Numbered from the stretch's first letter, positions 40,986 to 49,112 are shown. The stretch is DNA of 64,000 nucleotides from Amycolatopsis camponoti (GCF_902497555.1 NZ_CABVGP010000003.1:1302001-1366000); one strand, 5' to 3'. Notes: a model not told the origin generated them from the sequence alone. A program made the numbers and translations.

Positions 40986-42356
40986 ATGAGCGAAGAAGCA
41001 GCTACGACGGGCAAACCGACAGCGGACGAGAGAACCGTAAAGCGAGCGGTGTGGGCGTCCGCGATGGGCAACGCCACCGAGTGGTACGACTACGGCGTCT
41101 TCACCTCGGGCGCGATCGCGGTGAGCATCGGCTCGGAGTTCTTCCCCGGTGAGGGGAACGCCGTGCTGAAGTCGCTGGCGCTGCTCGCCGTCGGGTTCAT
41201 CGTGCGGCCGTTCGGCGGGGCGTTCTTCGGCCCGCTCGGCGACAAGATCGGCCGCAAGAGGGTCCTCGCGGTCACGATCCTGCTGATGTCCGGGTGCACG
41301 TTCCTGGTCGGCGTCCTGCCGACGTATTCCGGCAGCTACAGCATGGGCATCGCGGCGCCGATCGCGATCCTGCTGCTCCGGATCATCCAGGGCTTCTCGA
41401 CCGGTGGTGAATACGGCGGAGCGGCGACGTTCATCGCCGAGTACTCACCGACCAAGCGCCGGGGCTTCTTCGGCAGCTTCCTGGAGCTCGGGACGCTGGG
41501 CGGCTACGTGCTCGGCAACCTCGTCGTGCTGTCGGTGACGCTCTCGCTGTCGGCCGACCAGGTCGACGCCTGGGGCTGGCGGATCCCGTTCTTCGTCGCG
41601 CTGCCGCTCGGCCTGATCGGGCTCTACCTGCGGAACAAGCTCGAGGACACCCCCGAGTTCCGCCGGATGGAAGCCGCGGGCGAGAAGCCGCACAAGGCGC
41701 CGCTCAAGGAGATCTTCGTCCGCAACTGGCGGATGATCCTCAACCTGATCGGCATCGTGCTGCTGCTGAACGTCGCGGACTACCTGCTGCTGACGACGAT
41801 GCCGACGTACTTCACGGACACGCTGAAGATCAACGACAACACGTCGACCCTGATCATCATCGCCGTCGAAGTCATCCAGATGGCGATCATCATCCCGCTC
41901 GGCGCGCTGTCCGACCGGATCGGCCGGAAACCGCTGCTGCTCACCGCGGCCATCGGGTTCCTGGTGCTGAGCTGGCCGTCGCTGAAGCTGATGCAGTCCG
42001 GGAGCATCTTCTGGCTCTTCGTCGGCTTCCTGATCGTGGCGCTGCTGCTGGTGCTCATGCTCGCGGTGATCGGCTCGACGTTCCCGGCGATGTTCCCGAC
42101 GCGGGTGCGCTACGGCTCGTTCGCGATCGGCTACAACATCTCGACGTCGCTGTTCGGTGGTACCTGCGGTGTCATCGTGACGGCGTTGATCAAGAGCACC
42201 GGCAACGAGGACTGGCCGGCGTACTACCTGATGGCCGCGGCCCTGATCGCGATCATCCCCATCATCAAGATCCCGGAGACGTCGCAGGTCCCGATGGACC
42301 AGATCGAAACCGCCGACAGCGGCGGCAAGCTGACCTCCGCGGCCGCTCAGCGCTGA
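40986..42356 (+). CDS. MFS transporter, metabolite:H+ symporter (ProP/ShiA-like)
   Basis: A 456-residue protein with 12 hydrophobic helices. The start ASAMGNATEWYDYGVF and the loop GDKIGRKRVL are signatures of the metabolite:H+ symporter family (proline/betaine, shikimate, alpha-ketoglutarate or citrate). STGGEYGGAATFIAEY lies in helix five. The substrate cannot be told. The ATG at 40986 is 13 bases after GGAGG; the frame is open from 40932. A strong hairpin follows the stop at 42374. Confidence 0.85.
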   Translation: MSEEAATTGKPTADERTVKRAVWASAMGNATEWYDYGVFTSGAIAVSIGSEFFPGEGNAVLKSLALLAVGFIVRPFGGAFFGPLGDKIGRKRVLAVTILLMSGCTFLVGVLPTYSGSYSMGIAAPIAILLLRIIQGFSTGGEYGGAATFIAEYSPTKRRGFFGSFLELGTLGGYVLGNLVVLSVTLSLSADQVDAWGWRIPFFVALPLGLIGLYLRNKLEDTPEFRRMEAAGEKPHKAPLKEIFVRNWRMILNLIGIVLLLNVADYLLLTTMPTYFTDTLKINDNTSTLIIIAVEVIQMAIIIPLGALSDRIGRKPLLLTAAIGFLVLSWPSLKLMQSGSIFWLFVGFLIVALLLVLMLAVIGSTFPAMFPTRVRYGSFAIGYNISTSLFGGTCGVIVTALIKSTGNEDWPAYYLMAAALIAIIPIIKIPETSQVPMDQIETADSGGKLTSAAAQR

Positions 42357-42373
42357 GCGGTCACCGGAAACAG

Positions 42374-42407
42374 GAGTGCCCCGTCCGGATCACCGGGCGG
42401 GGCACTC
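42374..42407. terminator. Hairpin terminator between convergent genes
   Basis: GAGTGCCCCGTCCGG and CCGGGCGGGGCACTC form a 15-bp stem (one G-U pair) around an ATCA loop. It lies 17 bp after the MFS stop and 17 bp from the end of the small minus-strand gene. Confidence 0.8.
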
Positions 42408-42423
42408 GTGTGTTCGACCAGGG

Positions 42424-42531
42424 TCAGTTGGCGTCGCTCCGAGGAGTGAAGCGCTTGCGGGACCAAGCGGCGAGCGCGCCCGCGACCACAACAGCGATTC
42501 CGGTTTCGACGACCAATGCGGCGAGCACCAT
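42424..42531 (-). CDS. Small single-span membrane protein (35 residues)
   Basis: MVLAALVVETGIAVVVAGAL followed by AAWSRKRFTPRSDAN: one hydrophobic helix with a basic C-terminal end, so probably N-out/C-in. AGGAGG sits six bases upstream of the ATG at 42531, a very good match. The longer frame (to 42678) is not needed. The terminator at 42374 is just downstream. No family is recognised; it belongs to the class of actinobacterial membrane micropeptides. Confidence 0.6.
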   Translation of the reverse strand: MVLAALVVETGIAVVVAGALAAWSRKRFTPRSDAN

Positions 42532-42699
42532 GTGCTTCCTCCTCGGATTCTCGGGCCGGCGGCGGAGCGCCCGGCTGAGCAGTTGTCCGGCGTCCGAACG
42601 GAACACCACCCGGCATATCGCCACGACCGGCTCGGGTATTTCGTCAAGAACCCACCTCGCGACGGTGATCTGCACCACGTCGCTGACCTGCGGAAACGT
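42532..42699. other. Gap between small membrane gene and sigma operon
   Basis: 168 bp with no recognised gene; probably the promoter of the 35-residue gene and the 3' end of the sigma operon. Confidence 0.3.
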
Positions 42700-43161
42700 C
42701 TAGCGGGACGTCGCCCTCGGAACGTCCGGAACCGTACTGGTCGGGTTCGCCGACGGTGGTGCCGTCGGCCGCTCGGTCCGCCGGGCCGTCGAGGGGGTCG
42801 GTACTTGAGTCTTCGACGCGCGCGACGGGACCCGGCCCGGCTGGGCGGCCGGCGGCGCGATCGAGGTCGCCGGGACCTCGGCGGGCGCCGGTGAGCTGGG
42901 AGCGGTGGTGCCGATCGTGGACAGGCCCGGGTCGGCGGGCTGCACGGGGTCGGGCGGCCCGACGCGGTGACCGGCCAGGAAACCCGCCACCGCGAGGATC
43001 ACCGCCGTCGCCGTCGAGGTGCCGGCGACCGCCCAGCGCTTGCGTCGGCGCCGGACCCGGCCGCCGCGCTCGATCACGTCGGTGGCTTCGAGGCGCATCG
43101 GCGGCTGCGTGCCGCCGGCCGCGCCGGTCAGGAACGCGCGGACGTCGTCTTCGGGGTCCAT
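42700..43161 (-). CDS. Membrane-anchored anti-sigma-like protein
   Basis: A 153-residue protein: a short cytoplasmic N-terminal part (MDPEDDVRAFLTGAAGG, GRVRRRRKRWAVAG), one membrane helix (TATAVILAVAGFLAG) and a Pro/Ser/Thr-rich extracellular tail. Genes like this sit directly after SigE-family sigma genes in actinomycetes. The cytoplasmic part is short and lacks the HxxxCxxC zinc motif, so an anti-sigma role is only inferred. GGAGGTGAC precedes the ATG at 43161, five bases after the sigma stop. Confidence 0.65.
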   Translation of the reverse strand: MDPEDDVRAFLTGAAGGTQPPMRLEATDVIERGGRVRRRRKRWAVAGTSTATAVILAVAGFLAGHRVGPPDPVQPADPGLSTIGTTAPSSPAPAEVPATSIAPPAAQPGRVPSRASKTQVPTPSTARRTERPTAPPSANPTSTVPDVPRATSR

Positions 43162-43166
43162 GTTCG

Positions 43167-43718
43167 TCACCTCCCCTCCGTGGTCGCGCTGAAGGTCAGC
43201 GCGTAGTGCGGGCCGAGCCGGTTGCGTAGCGTCGCCAGGCCCCGGGAGGCCTGGCTCTTCACCGTGCCGGCGCTGCAGCCGAGCGCCTGCGCCGTCTCCT
43301 CGACGCTCAGGTCCTCGAAGTACCGCAGCACCAGCACGGCGCGCTGCTTGGGGGCCAGTACGGCCAGGGCCTGCCGGACCAGCATGTCCTGGTCGCTCCC
43401 GGTGGCTTCCGCCGGGAGCTCCGGCGGGGTGTCGGTGAGCCGCTCCCGTTTCCACCTGCTGCGCCGGTGCTCGGCGAGGAACGTGCGCAGCACGACCTTG
43501 CGGGCGTAGGCGTCCAAGGCGTCGTGGCGCGACAGCCTCGGCCAGGCGAGGTAGAGCTTGAGCAGCGCGGCCTGCGTGAGGTCCTCGGCCTGGTGCCAGT
43601 CACCGCAGAGCAGGAAGGCCGTGGACCGCAGGCTGTGCGCGCGCTCGCCGAAGTACCGGGCGAACTCGCCGTCCCACGGCGAGCCCGGCCCGGTCGACGG
43701 ACGGGAGCGGGAGATCAC
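43167..43718 (-). CDS. SigE-family (ECF) RNA polymerase sigma factor
   Basis: A 183-residue sigma factor. Region 2 is visible as FARYFGERAHSLRSTAFLL, WHQAEDLTQAALLKLYLAW, and region 4 as LAPKQRAVLVLRYFEDLSV and EETAQALGCSAGTVKSQ. The GDWHQAEDLTQ block marks the SigE/ECF41-like actinobacterial group with no long C-terminal domain. The GTG at 43718 is chosen because it gives the family-typical N terminus and starts four bases after the upstream stop. It is the middle gene of a three-gene operon with a secreted and a membrane protein. Confidence 0.85.
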   Translation of the reverse strand: MISRSRPSTGPGSPWDGEFARYFGERAHSLRSTAFLLCGDWHQAEDLTQAALLKLYLAWPRLSRHDALDAYARKVVLRTFLAEHRRSRWKRERLTDTPPELPAEATGSDQDMLVRQALAVLAPKQRAVLVLRYFEDLSVEETAQALGCSAGTVKSQASRGLATLRNRLGPHYALTFSATTEGR

Positions 43719-43722
43719 CTGG

Positions 43723-44019
43723 CTACCGGGACTCCCCGATGGCCGGCAGGTGCAGGTCACCGGTGGGGCCGGCCGGCACGGCACGCGGGACGCGCACCGC
43801 GGACGGGGCCCTCGTCGCCTCACGCGGCGGCGCGGGCACAGCGGACGGCGCCTGGGCTGGCTTGCGGCTGGTGGTCGGCATCGCGGACGGCGGCGCGGTG
43901 GGCCGGGTCGTCGCGGTCGGTGCCGCCGGCTGCGCCTCCGAAGCCAGCGCGATGCCACCGGTCAGGGCGCCACCGGCGAGCACGAGAGCGCCGAGGGAAA
44001 GGGCGATACGGATACGCAA
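43723..44019 (-). CDS. Small secreted or membrane-tethered Pro/Ala/Thr-rich protein
   Basis: A 98-residue protein: an N-terminal hydrophobic segment (IALSLGALVLAGGALTGGIALA) that may be a signal peptide or anchor, then a Pro/Ala/Thr-rich tail (SAVPAPPREATRAPSAVRVP). The TTG at 44019 has GAGGAG six bases upstream; the frame open to 44076 is not needed. It precedes the sigma factor by four bases and is probably the first gene of that operon. It may be part of an envelope-stress circuit. No known family. Confidence 0.6.
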   Translation of the reverse strand: MRIRIALSLGALVLAGGALTGGIALASEAQPAAPTATTRPTAPPSAMPTTSRKPAQAPSAVPAPPREATRAPSAVRVPRAVPAGPTGDLHLPAIGESR

Positions 44020-44123
44020 GACAGCTCCTCTTCTCGCGGGCGCGGCCGGGATCGGCGCGCCTCTGCCCTTAGTCATGCGGTCGGTGCTCGACGGGGTTGC
44101 ATCGAGTTCCGGGAAAACGCGAA

Positions 44124-44155
44124 CGGCCGGGAAGTCCGCGTGGACTTCCCGGCCG
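44124..44155 (-). terminator. Terminator of the L,D-transpeptidase gene
   Basis: CGGCCGGGAAGTCC and its exact complement form a 14-bp stem with a GCGT loop, 35 bp after the minus-strand stop at 44190. Confidence 0.8.
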
Positions 44156-44189
44156 CCCGTCGTCGTGAAAGGTCTCAGCGCGGAGAGAC

Positions 44190-45389
44190 TCAGCCGGCCA
44201 GGGCCGACAGCTTCTGCCAGCTCGCCCAGTCGTACGTCCAGTCGCTGTAGTCGCCGTCCTTGGCCGTCAGCGTCTGGGTGCTTCCGGTGATTTCGACCGG
44301 GTCACCGGTGAGCACGCCGTCGTAGTACTCCTTGGCGCGCGCCGGCGACAGGTTCAGGCAGCCGTGCGAGACGTTCTTCTTGCCCTGTGCCCAGACCGAC
44401 GCCGCCAGGCCGTGGATGAACTCGCCGTTGTTGGAGATCCGGACCGCCCACGGCACCACGACGTTCTCGTAGTGGTACTTCGGGTTGCTCATCGCGTACG
44501 TGGCCTGCTTGCCCATCACGACGTGCGTGCCGCTGTGGGTGACGCGGCCCGGGTCGGAGTCGAGGCCGTAGCTGACCGGGTAGTCGGCGATCTGCTGGCC
44601 GTCGCGGATCACCTGCATCGTGTGCTGCGTGGTGTTGCCCTTGACGATCTGCGAGCGGCCGATGGTGAAGCTGGCCGACACGTCCTGCTTGCCGTACGTG
44701 CCTTCGCCGATCTTGACGCCGTAGATCTTGGCGTTGACCTTCACCGTGGTGCCCGGCTTGTAGTACTCCTTGGGCCGCCAGTGCACCGACGTGTCGCCGT
44801 TCGTCCAGCCCCACGAGCCCTCGGTCTTCGGCGTGGTCTCGACCGACAGCGCCTTCTCGACCGAAGCCTTGTCGGTGACGCGGCTCGGGAAGGACAGCGC
44901 GATCGGCATCGCGATGCCGTACGTCTGCCCGTCGCCGACGTTCAGGCTGGCCGACGTCTGGCGCTTCGGCTTCACCGTGGTGAACGCGCCGCCGATCGGC
45001 ACGTTCTTGCCGTCGGCACCCTGCGCCTGGCCGGACCAGGTGTAGGTCTTGCCGTAGCCGAGCTGCTCGGTGGTGTTCCAGCTCTTCTTGTCCGCCGACG
45101 TCTGCCCCTGGACCTGCTTGCCGTCCGGGTTGGTCAGCGTGACCGAGACGATCGTGCCGCTGTCGACCTTGACCTCGACCGGTTCGCCGGGCGGCACGTC
45201 CTGCGCGCCGCCGGCCGGCGTCACCGTCAGCTTCGCCGGCTGCGCGGTGGGCGCCGGCGCGGAAGTCGGGCCCCCGCCCGAAGTCCCGCTCGCCGACACC
45301 GTCGGTTCACTGCTGCACGCCCCCAGCGTGAGTACCGCGACCAAGCCCAGTGCCACAGCCGCGCCCCGGCGCCGCGTGGAAGTCCTCAC
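44190..45389 (-). CDS. L,D-transpeptidase lipoprotein with Ig-like domains
   Basis: A 399-residue envelope protein. The signal RRRGAAVALGLVAVLTLGAC ends in a lipobox (LGAC). Two Ig-like domains follow (TPAGGAQDVPPGEPVEVKV; RVTDKASVEKALSV). The YkuD domain has IHGLAASVWAQ and the catalytic SHGCLNLSPARAKEYYDG. It makes 3-3 cross-links in peptidoglycan and resembles LdtMt2-type enzymes. The GTG at 45389 gives an ideal short lipoprotein signal; an ATG at 45431 would add 14 residues. A terminator follows at 44124. Orientation is opposite to the cold-shock gene. Confidence 0.9.
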   Translation of the reverse strand: MRTSTRRRGAAVALGLVAVLTLGACSSEPTVSASGTSGGGPTSAPAPTAQPAKLTVTPAGGAQDVPPGEPVEVKVDSGTIVSVTLTNPDGKQVQGQTSADKKSWNTTEQLGYGKTYTWSGQAQGADGKNVPIGGAFTTVKPKRQTSASLNVGDGQTYGIAMPIALSFPSRVTDKASVEKALSVETTPKTEGSWGWTNGDTSVHWRPKEYYKPGTTVKVNAKIYGVKIGEGTYGKQDVSASFTIGRSQIVKGNTTQHTMQVIRDGQQIADYPVSYGLDSDPGRVTHSGTHVVMGKQATYAMSNPKYHYENVVVPWAVRISNNGEFIHGLAASVWAQGKKNVSHGCLNLSPARAKEYYDGVLTGDPVEITGSTQTLTAKDGDYSDWTYDWASWQKLSALAG

Positions 45390-45431
45390 CGTCAACCCAT
45401 TCCCCTTTGCCCCTTTGGTGCTACCCCTCAT

Positions 45432-45858
45432 CGAGACGTCTCGTGGACCGGCGACGTTGAGCAAGATCCGCGTGACGAAGGTCACAACCGCTTGCCGACG
45501 CTGCTTCACAGAGGGGGCACGAGTGACTCCGAGCCGTATCCGGTGATCACGGTGTCGCTGTGCTGCGCAAGACTAACCGGTGGGTCCGACAGAACGCGGT
45601 GGGAGCCCTACGACGTTCCGGTGACCTTGGCCCGGACCGGCGTTTTTCGCCTCGATCACGGGGTTCAACTTTGGCCAGATCCCGGTAGTCTGCTTGCAGG
45701 CCGTCGTTTTGCGTGTTCGTGGCTTCACACTCGCGGAACTTCTGACGCGAGCCATGGAGCCGACACGCTCTTGACTCGTCTCGTTGGAACCGCCCGGGAC
45801 GGCCGGGGTGCCGCTTCGGTGGCATTCGAAGCGGATCTGTGTAACGAGGAGAACAGCG
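45432..45858. promoter_or_regulatory. Divergent leader region before the second cold-shock gene
   Basis: A 427-bp gap. The right part should be the long 5' leader of the csp mRNA, as is usual for this family; the left part holds the L,D-transpeptidase promoter. T-rich runs (GTTTTTCGCC near 45640, CGTTTTGCG near 45708) stand out. No gene is supported. Confidence 0.4.
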
Positions 45859-46062
45859 GTGGCGCAAGGCACTGTGAAGTGGTTCAACGCGGAGAAGGGC
45901 TTCGGCTTCATCGCGCAGGACGGCGGCGAAGGCGACGTGTTCGTTCACTACTCGGAGATCGAGGGCCGCGGTTTCCGCACTCTCGAGGAGAACCAGCGAG
46001 TGGAGTTCGAGGTCGGCCAGGGACAGAAGGGCCCGCAGGCCCAGAAGGTCCGCGCGATCTGA
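45859..46062 (+). CDS. Cold-shock protein (CspA family), paralogue
   Basis: A 67-residue cold-shock domain. [17 protein letters not shown] contains RNP1 and DVFVHYSEI contains RNP2. It is nearly identical to the protein at 28022 in the motifs and shares the end [10 protein letters not shown]. The GTG at 45859 has GAGGAG eight bases upstream. A long gap precedes it and a terminator follows at 46192. It should act as an RNA chaperone. Confidence 0.95.
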   Translation: MAQGTVKWFNAEKGFGFIAQDGGEGDVFVHYSEIEGRGFRTLEENQRVEFEVGQGQKGPQAQKVRAI

Positions 46063-46191
46063 GACCGAGGCTTGTTCCGGTCAGCTCACCGCATCCCGTA
46101 CACAGACCGCTGGTTTCGTGCACTAGTCCTGCGACGGGCGACGGCTGAACAAGCCTCGCAGGCCCTTTAGCGTTGTCTTGAGGCCTGAGTG

Positions 46192-46222
46192 AAGGGCCCC
46201 CGGCGATCCGCCGGGGGCCCTT
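46192..46222. terminator. Bidirectional terminator after the second cold-shock gene
   Basis: AAGGGCCCCCGGCG and its exact complement form a 14-bp stem with an ATC loop and end in CCCTTTCTC. It lies between the csp stop and the convergent gene ending at 46245. Confidence 0.8.
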
Positions 46223-46244
46223 TCTCATGAAGAGGAGAGGGACT

Positions 46245-46706
46245 TCAGCGTCGTCCGACGGCCGGCGCGTCGAAGGCGTCGGCGGGGAAGCGGAACTCGT
46301 CGGTGAGGTCGGTCAGCTCGCCGAAGTCGCCGAGGTCCCCGGCCTGCTGCCGCTGGTCCTGCAGCGACGAGGCCTGGCCTTCCCAGTTGAGCCGCTCGAG
46401 GATCCACTCCTGAGCGAGGGCCTGGGGCGAGATCTCGCGGTCGGCGGCGATGTCCTTGAGCTGCTGGTTGGCGATGAGGCTCATCCGCAGCTGGATGACC
46501 TGGGCCTCACCGAAGCGCTTACCGGTCCCGGTGCTCTCGTTGTCGGCATCGGGGGCCAGGGCGGCAAGGTAGGAGGTGAGCTCCTTGTCCTCGACAACAC
46601 CATCGTCCGCAGGCTTCGCGGCACCACGATGGCGTCCGGAGGACGCGGCTTTGAGGTTCGTCCGGCTGCTCAAGCGGCCAAGTGAAGGAAGAGGCACGCC
46701 AGCCAC
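46245..46706 (-). CDS. Hypothetical protein with a ribbon-helix-helix-like segment
   Basis: A 153-residue acidic protein. The central part FGEAQVIQLRMSLIANQQLK, IAADREISPQALAQEWILE and RLNWE has a strand-helix-helix pattern reminiscent of CopG/Arc-type ribbon-helix-helix DNA-binding domains, with a disordered N terminus and a polar C terminus (SLQDQRQQAGDLGDFGELTD). No toxin gene is adjacent. It may be a conserved actinobacterial protein of unknown function. The start at 46706 is the first ATG; a shorter form cannot be excluded. Confidence 0.6.
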   Translation of the reverse strand: MAGVPLPSLGRLSSRTNLKAASSGRHRGAAKPADDGVVEDKELTSYLAALAPDADNESTGTGKRFGEAQVIQLRMSLIANQQLKDIAADREISPQALAQEWILERLNWEGQASSLQDQRQQAGDLGDFGELTDLTDEFRFPADAFDAPAVGRR

Positions 46707-47331
46707 GATAACGGTTAGGTCTCACCCCGCAAACCACTGTGAGCCACAACACGCCAAGCGGTCGCCCCCATCAGCCCAACGGCAACCCGAACAGCCCAAC
46801 CCCCCAAACACCCAAAGCAACACCCCCCTAACCCACCGAGTCGATCACCCACCCGGCCGGCCACAAGTTTCGCCAGGGCGCCCAGTGCCCGAGGCGAAAA
46901 ACTCGCACCGGCTGGAAGAAGGGCCAGAGGCACCGTGGGGGGTCCGGGGGGCTCGGCCCCCCGGGCAATACGCCGAAAGAAGATGGGTGAGCGAAGGGCG
47001 AAGCCCGAGCACCCAGAAAATGGAGGACCCCCGCGCCAGGGGGAGGAACGCGGGGGTCGGAGGGGATCTCCACAGGCGCTGACCGGGGGTGTGTCAGCAC
47101 TTCGATTGTTGCACGAGTTGTCGCGCTGGGCGAGTGGAGAGCGGGAAATTTCCGCGTGCGGTGTCACTTCCAGCCCAGGTGACCGTCGTTCGGGTGGTCC
47201 CTTCTCTCTCCGTGCCGATTGCGCTGCGTTGAGCGGAGCGTGGCCTCAGGTTCACTCTCCGGGGGGCTGTGTGTGGCGCCCGGCGCTGGTTAGCCTCGCG
47301 GCCAAGCTGTTGTGAGCCGTATGGAGGGGCT
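46707..47331. other. Gene-free region, strand-asymmetric and rich in GC hairpins
   Basis: A 625-bp gap. From about 46745 to 46865 the plus strand is C/A-rich and almost free of T and G runs. Around 46944-46964 an exact 9-bp hairpin occurs (CCGGGGGGC-TCG-GCCCCCCGG). Near 47030-47065 GACCCCCGCG pairs with CGCGGGGGTC. Cores like GGGCGAAGCCC recur near 46995. No frame with a ribosome binding site is seen. It may hold a repeat element or an RNA gene. Confidence 0.5.
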
Positions 47332-47586
47332 ATGAGCGGGTCTGTTGAAGTGCGGCAGTTCCTCCTTCGGTACGAAGGTGCCGATGGGGGGAGTGCTCCG
47401 TTCGCCGGGGGGTTGCCCGCGCAGCGGAGCGGGGCCGGCGATGCGCAGCGGGTGTCGGATGATCAGGTCCGGCGGGCTCGGCTGGCGGTGGCGAATGGTG
47501 CGCTGGGGGTCGAGGACTGTGCGCAGCTGCTGGAGATGCTGGGCCTGAACCTGGACGAGGACGGGCAGGCGCCGGTTCAGCGCTGA
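47332..47586 (+). CDS. Small hypothetical protein (84 residues)
   Basis: ATG with GGAGGGGC upstream. The second half DDQVRRARLAVANGALGVED plus CAQLLEMLGLNLDEDG is helical and acidic and looks conserved; the first part is Gly/Ser-rich. There is no membrane segment. It lies upstream of the SalK-like gene but with 156 bp between them, so co-transcription is uncertain. No family is recognised. Confidence 0.6.
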   Translation: MSGSVEVRQFLLRYEGADGGSAPFAGGLPAQRSGAGDAQRVSDDQVRRARLAVANGALGVEDCAQLLEMLGLNLDEDGQAPVQR

Positions 47587-47704
47587 GGTCGTGGAGGCCG
47601 GGGGCCTGGCGGGAGCGCCGGGCCTGTCCGGTGATGTTCGTGCTGGTTGACGTCGTTTCCGGTGAGTGATTCGCGAGGTTGTCGGCCTTTCTTGACGCGG
47701 GTTT

Positions 47705-47719
47705 CGTAACAGTGTTACG
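47705..47719. promoter_or_regulatory. Exact inverted repeat CGTAAC-AGT-GTTACG, TetR-type operator candidate
   Basis: Perfect 6-bp arms around AGT, ending 23 bp before the ATG at 47743. Sequences of the GTAACANTGTTAC type are typical TetR-family operators in actinobacteria. The regulator is not encoded next to it. Confidence 0.55.
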
Positions 47720-47742
47720 TTTGCTGGGACGAAAGGGTGGCG

Positions 47743-48522
47743 ATGACGACGATCGAGGGTGTGGCGAACCGGATCCGGCCGGTGGTGCAGGTGCTGGGCG
47801 GCCGGTTCATGACGTCGCCGGAGCTGGCGGCGGTCGAAGGCGAAGTGGGGTTGCCGCCGCGTTCGCTGTACGTCCGGGGGCGCTCGGCGGTGCTGGGCGA
47901 CGTCCCGCCGAAGGTGGCCGCGGAGCTGTTCGGGATCTTCCCGCACTGGCTGTTCGACTTTGTCCTGCCACCGGCGACGGCGGCCTTGGCCGCACCCGCG
48001 GCTGTCCGTGCCTACGCGGAGTCATCGGCTCGCTGGTCGCGCGTCAACCTTTCGGCCGTATCGGAGCCCGGCCGGCTGGCGGAGCTGCTGTTCCGCGTCA
48101 TCGACGCCGCGGACGCGAGCGGGCTGGCGCTGTTCGCCGGCTGGAAGAACGCGGAGCGTCCCACCGCGGACGTCGAACGGCTCGGGTTCGCGCTGATGGT
48201 CTTCCGCGAGCTGCGCGGCGGCCTGCACTTCGCGGCGCTGCGGGCGGTGGGGCTGTCGGTGCCGGAGGCGGTGATCGCGGACCCGGAGGGCGGCCGCGAG
48301 CGGCTGCTGCGCACGGCGTGGCCGGCGGAGGCGGCGGACGAGCTGGTGGCGGCGGCGGTGCGGAAGCCGGATCTGCACGCCCGGTGGCAGGACGCGGAGT
48401 CCTTGACGGACTCGCGGATCGACGAAGTTCTGGAGTCGGCGCTGACGTCGGCGGAGCGGACGGAGCTGGAAAGCCGGCTGGCCGAGCTGTTTGCGCAGGT
48501 CGTGGCATCGCCGGAGGCTTAA
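47743..48522 (+). CDS. SCO6745/SalK-like protein
   Basis: A 259-residue all-helical protein. Segments VVQVLGGRFMTSPELAAVEG, GRSAVLGDVPPKVAAELFGI and FPHWLFDFVLPPA, then ERLGFALMVFRELRGGLHFA, match my recollection of the actinobacterial SCO6745/SalK-like family, whose biochemical role is not established. AAAGGG lies five bases before the ATG at 47743 (a GTG at 47737 is possible). The operator-like repeat at 47705 suggests control by a TetR-type repressor. The tRNA operon follows. Confidence 0.6.
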   Translation: MTTIEGVANRIRPVVQVLGGRFMTSPELAAVEGEVGLPPRSLYVRGRSAVLGDVPPKVAAELFGIFPHWLFDFVLPPATAALAAPAAVRAYAESSARWSRVNLSAVSEPGRLAELLFRVIDAADASGLALFAGWKNAERPTADVERLGFALMVFRELRGGLHFAALRAVGLSVPEAVIADPEGGRERLLRTAWPAEAADELVAAAVRKPDLHARWQDAESLTDSRIDEVLESALTSAERTELESRLAELFAQVVASPEA

Positions 48523-48532
48523 GGGAACCCCC

Positions 48533-48562
48533 GTGCAAAGCGGTGGCGGCGTGCCCTATGCT
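48533..48562 (+). promoter_or_regulatory. Probable promoter of the tRNA cluster
   Basis: GTGCAA (48533-48538) and TATGCT (48557-48562) are separated by 18 bp. They lie 60 bp upstream of tRNA-Glu. Confidence 0.4.
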
Positions 48563-48621
48563 TGTAATCGCTCCCGGGGGGACCTGAGAGCGCGGTCGGT
48601 CGGTCACCCGAAACCGACCGG

Positions 48622-48694
48622 GCTCCCATCGTCCAGCGGCCTAGGACTCCGCCCTTTCAAGGCGGCAACGCGGGTTCGAATCCCGTTGGGAGTA
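48622..48694 (+). tRNA. tRNA-Glu (anticodon TTC)
   Basis: Acceptor strands GCTCCCA and TGGGAGT, anticodon stem-loop CCGCC-CTTTCAA-GGCGG with anticodon TTC, and T arm CGGG-TTCGAAT-CCCG. CCA is not encoded. First of three clustered tRNAs. Confidence 0.95.
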
Positions 48695-48722
48695 CGCAGT
48701 ACAGTAAGACAGTAGTACGCAA

Positions 48723-48796
48723 GGCCCTGTGGCGCAGTTGGTTAGCGCGTCGCCCTGTCACGGCGAAGGTCGCGGGTTCGAGTCCCGTCAGGGTCG
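48723..48796 (+). tRNA. tRNA-Asp (anticodon GTC)
   Basis: Acceptor strands GGCCCTG and CAGGGTC with discriminator G, D arm with GTTGGTTAGC, and anticodon loop CTGTCAC with anticodon GTC. T arm CGGG-TTCGAGT-CCCG. It follows tRNA-Glu by 28 bp. Confidence 0.95.
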
Positions 48797-48827
48797 CAAG
48801 ATCGTTCGGCTCCTTGCCGGCGTTCCC

Positions 48828-48901
48828 GGCCAGGTAGCTCAGTTGGTACGAGCGTCCGCCTGAAAAGCGGAAGGTCGCCGGTTCGACCCCGGCCCTGGCC
48901 A
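48828..48901 (+). tRNA. tRNA-Phe (anticodon GAA)
   Basis: Acceptor strands GGCCAGG and CCTGGCC with discriminator A, anticodon loop CTGAAAA with anticodon GAA, and T arm CCGG-TTCGACC-CCGG. Third tRNA of the cluster, followed by a terminator. Confidence 0.95.
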
Positions 48902-48910
48902 CGCTTGTAG

Positions 48911-48943
48911 AAGCCGTCTTGACTCAGGTCAGGGCGGCTTTTT
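48911..48943 (+). terminator. Terminator of the tRNA cluster
   Basis: AAGCCGTCTTGAC and GTCAGGGCGGCTT pair over 13 positions (two G-U) around TCAG and end in TTTTT. Confidence 0.85.
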
Positions 48944-49112
48944 CCATGTCTGGGCCGATCTTGGCCGGGGCCGTCGTCGACCTTGGGTGACCGCCGTTGG
49001 CCGTCGCTGGTCGCACGATGAGAGACGTCTCGCGGCGATCCGGATCTTTACCCTCGCTACGTTGCTGATCAGCGGCTGGTCGCCGTTGGCGGAGCGGAAT
49101 CCAGGAGGGGAA

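Noticed and set aside
48657..48902. An 81-codon minus-strand frame containing GVEPATFRFSG and GLEPATFAVTG
   Set aside because: It lies across the three tRNA genes; these peptide strings are a known false translation of tRNA T-arm and acceptor sequences.
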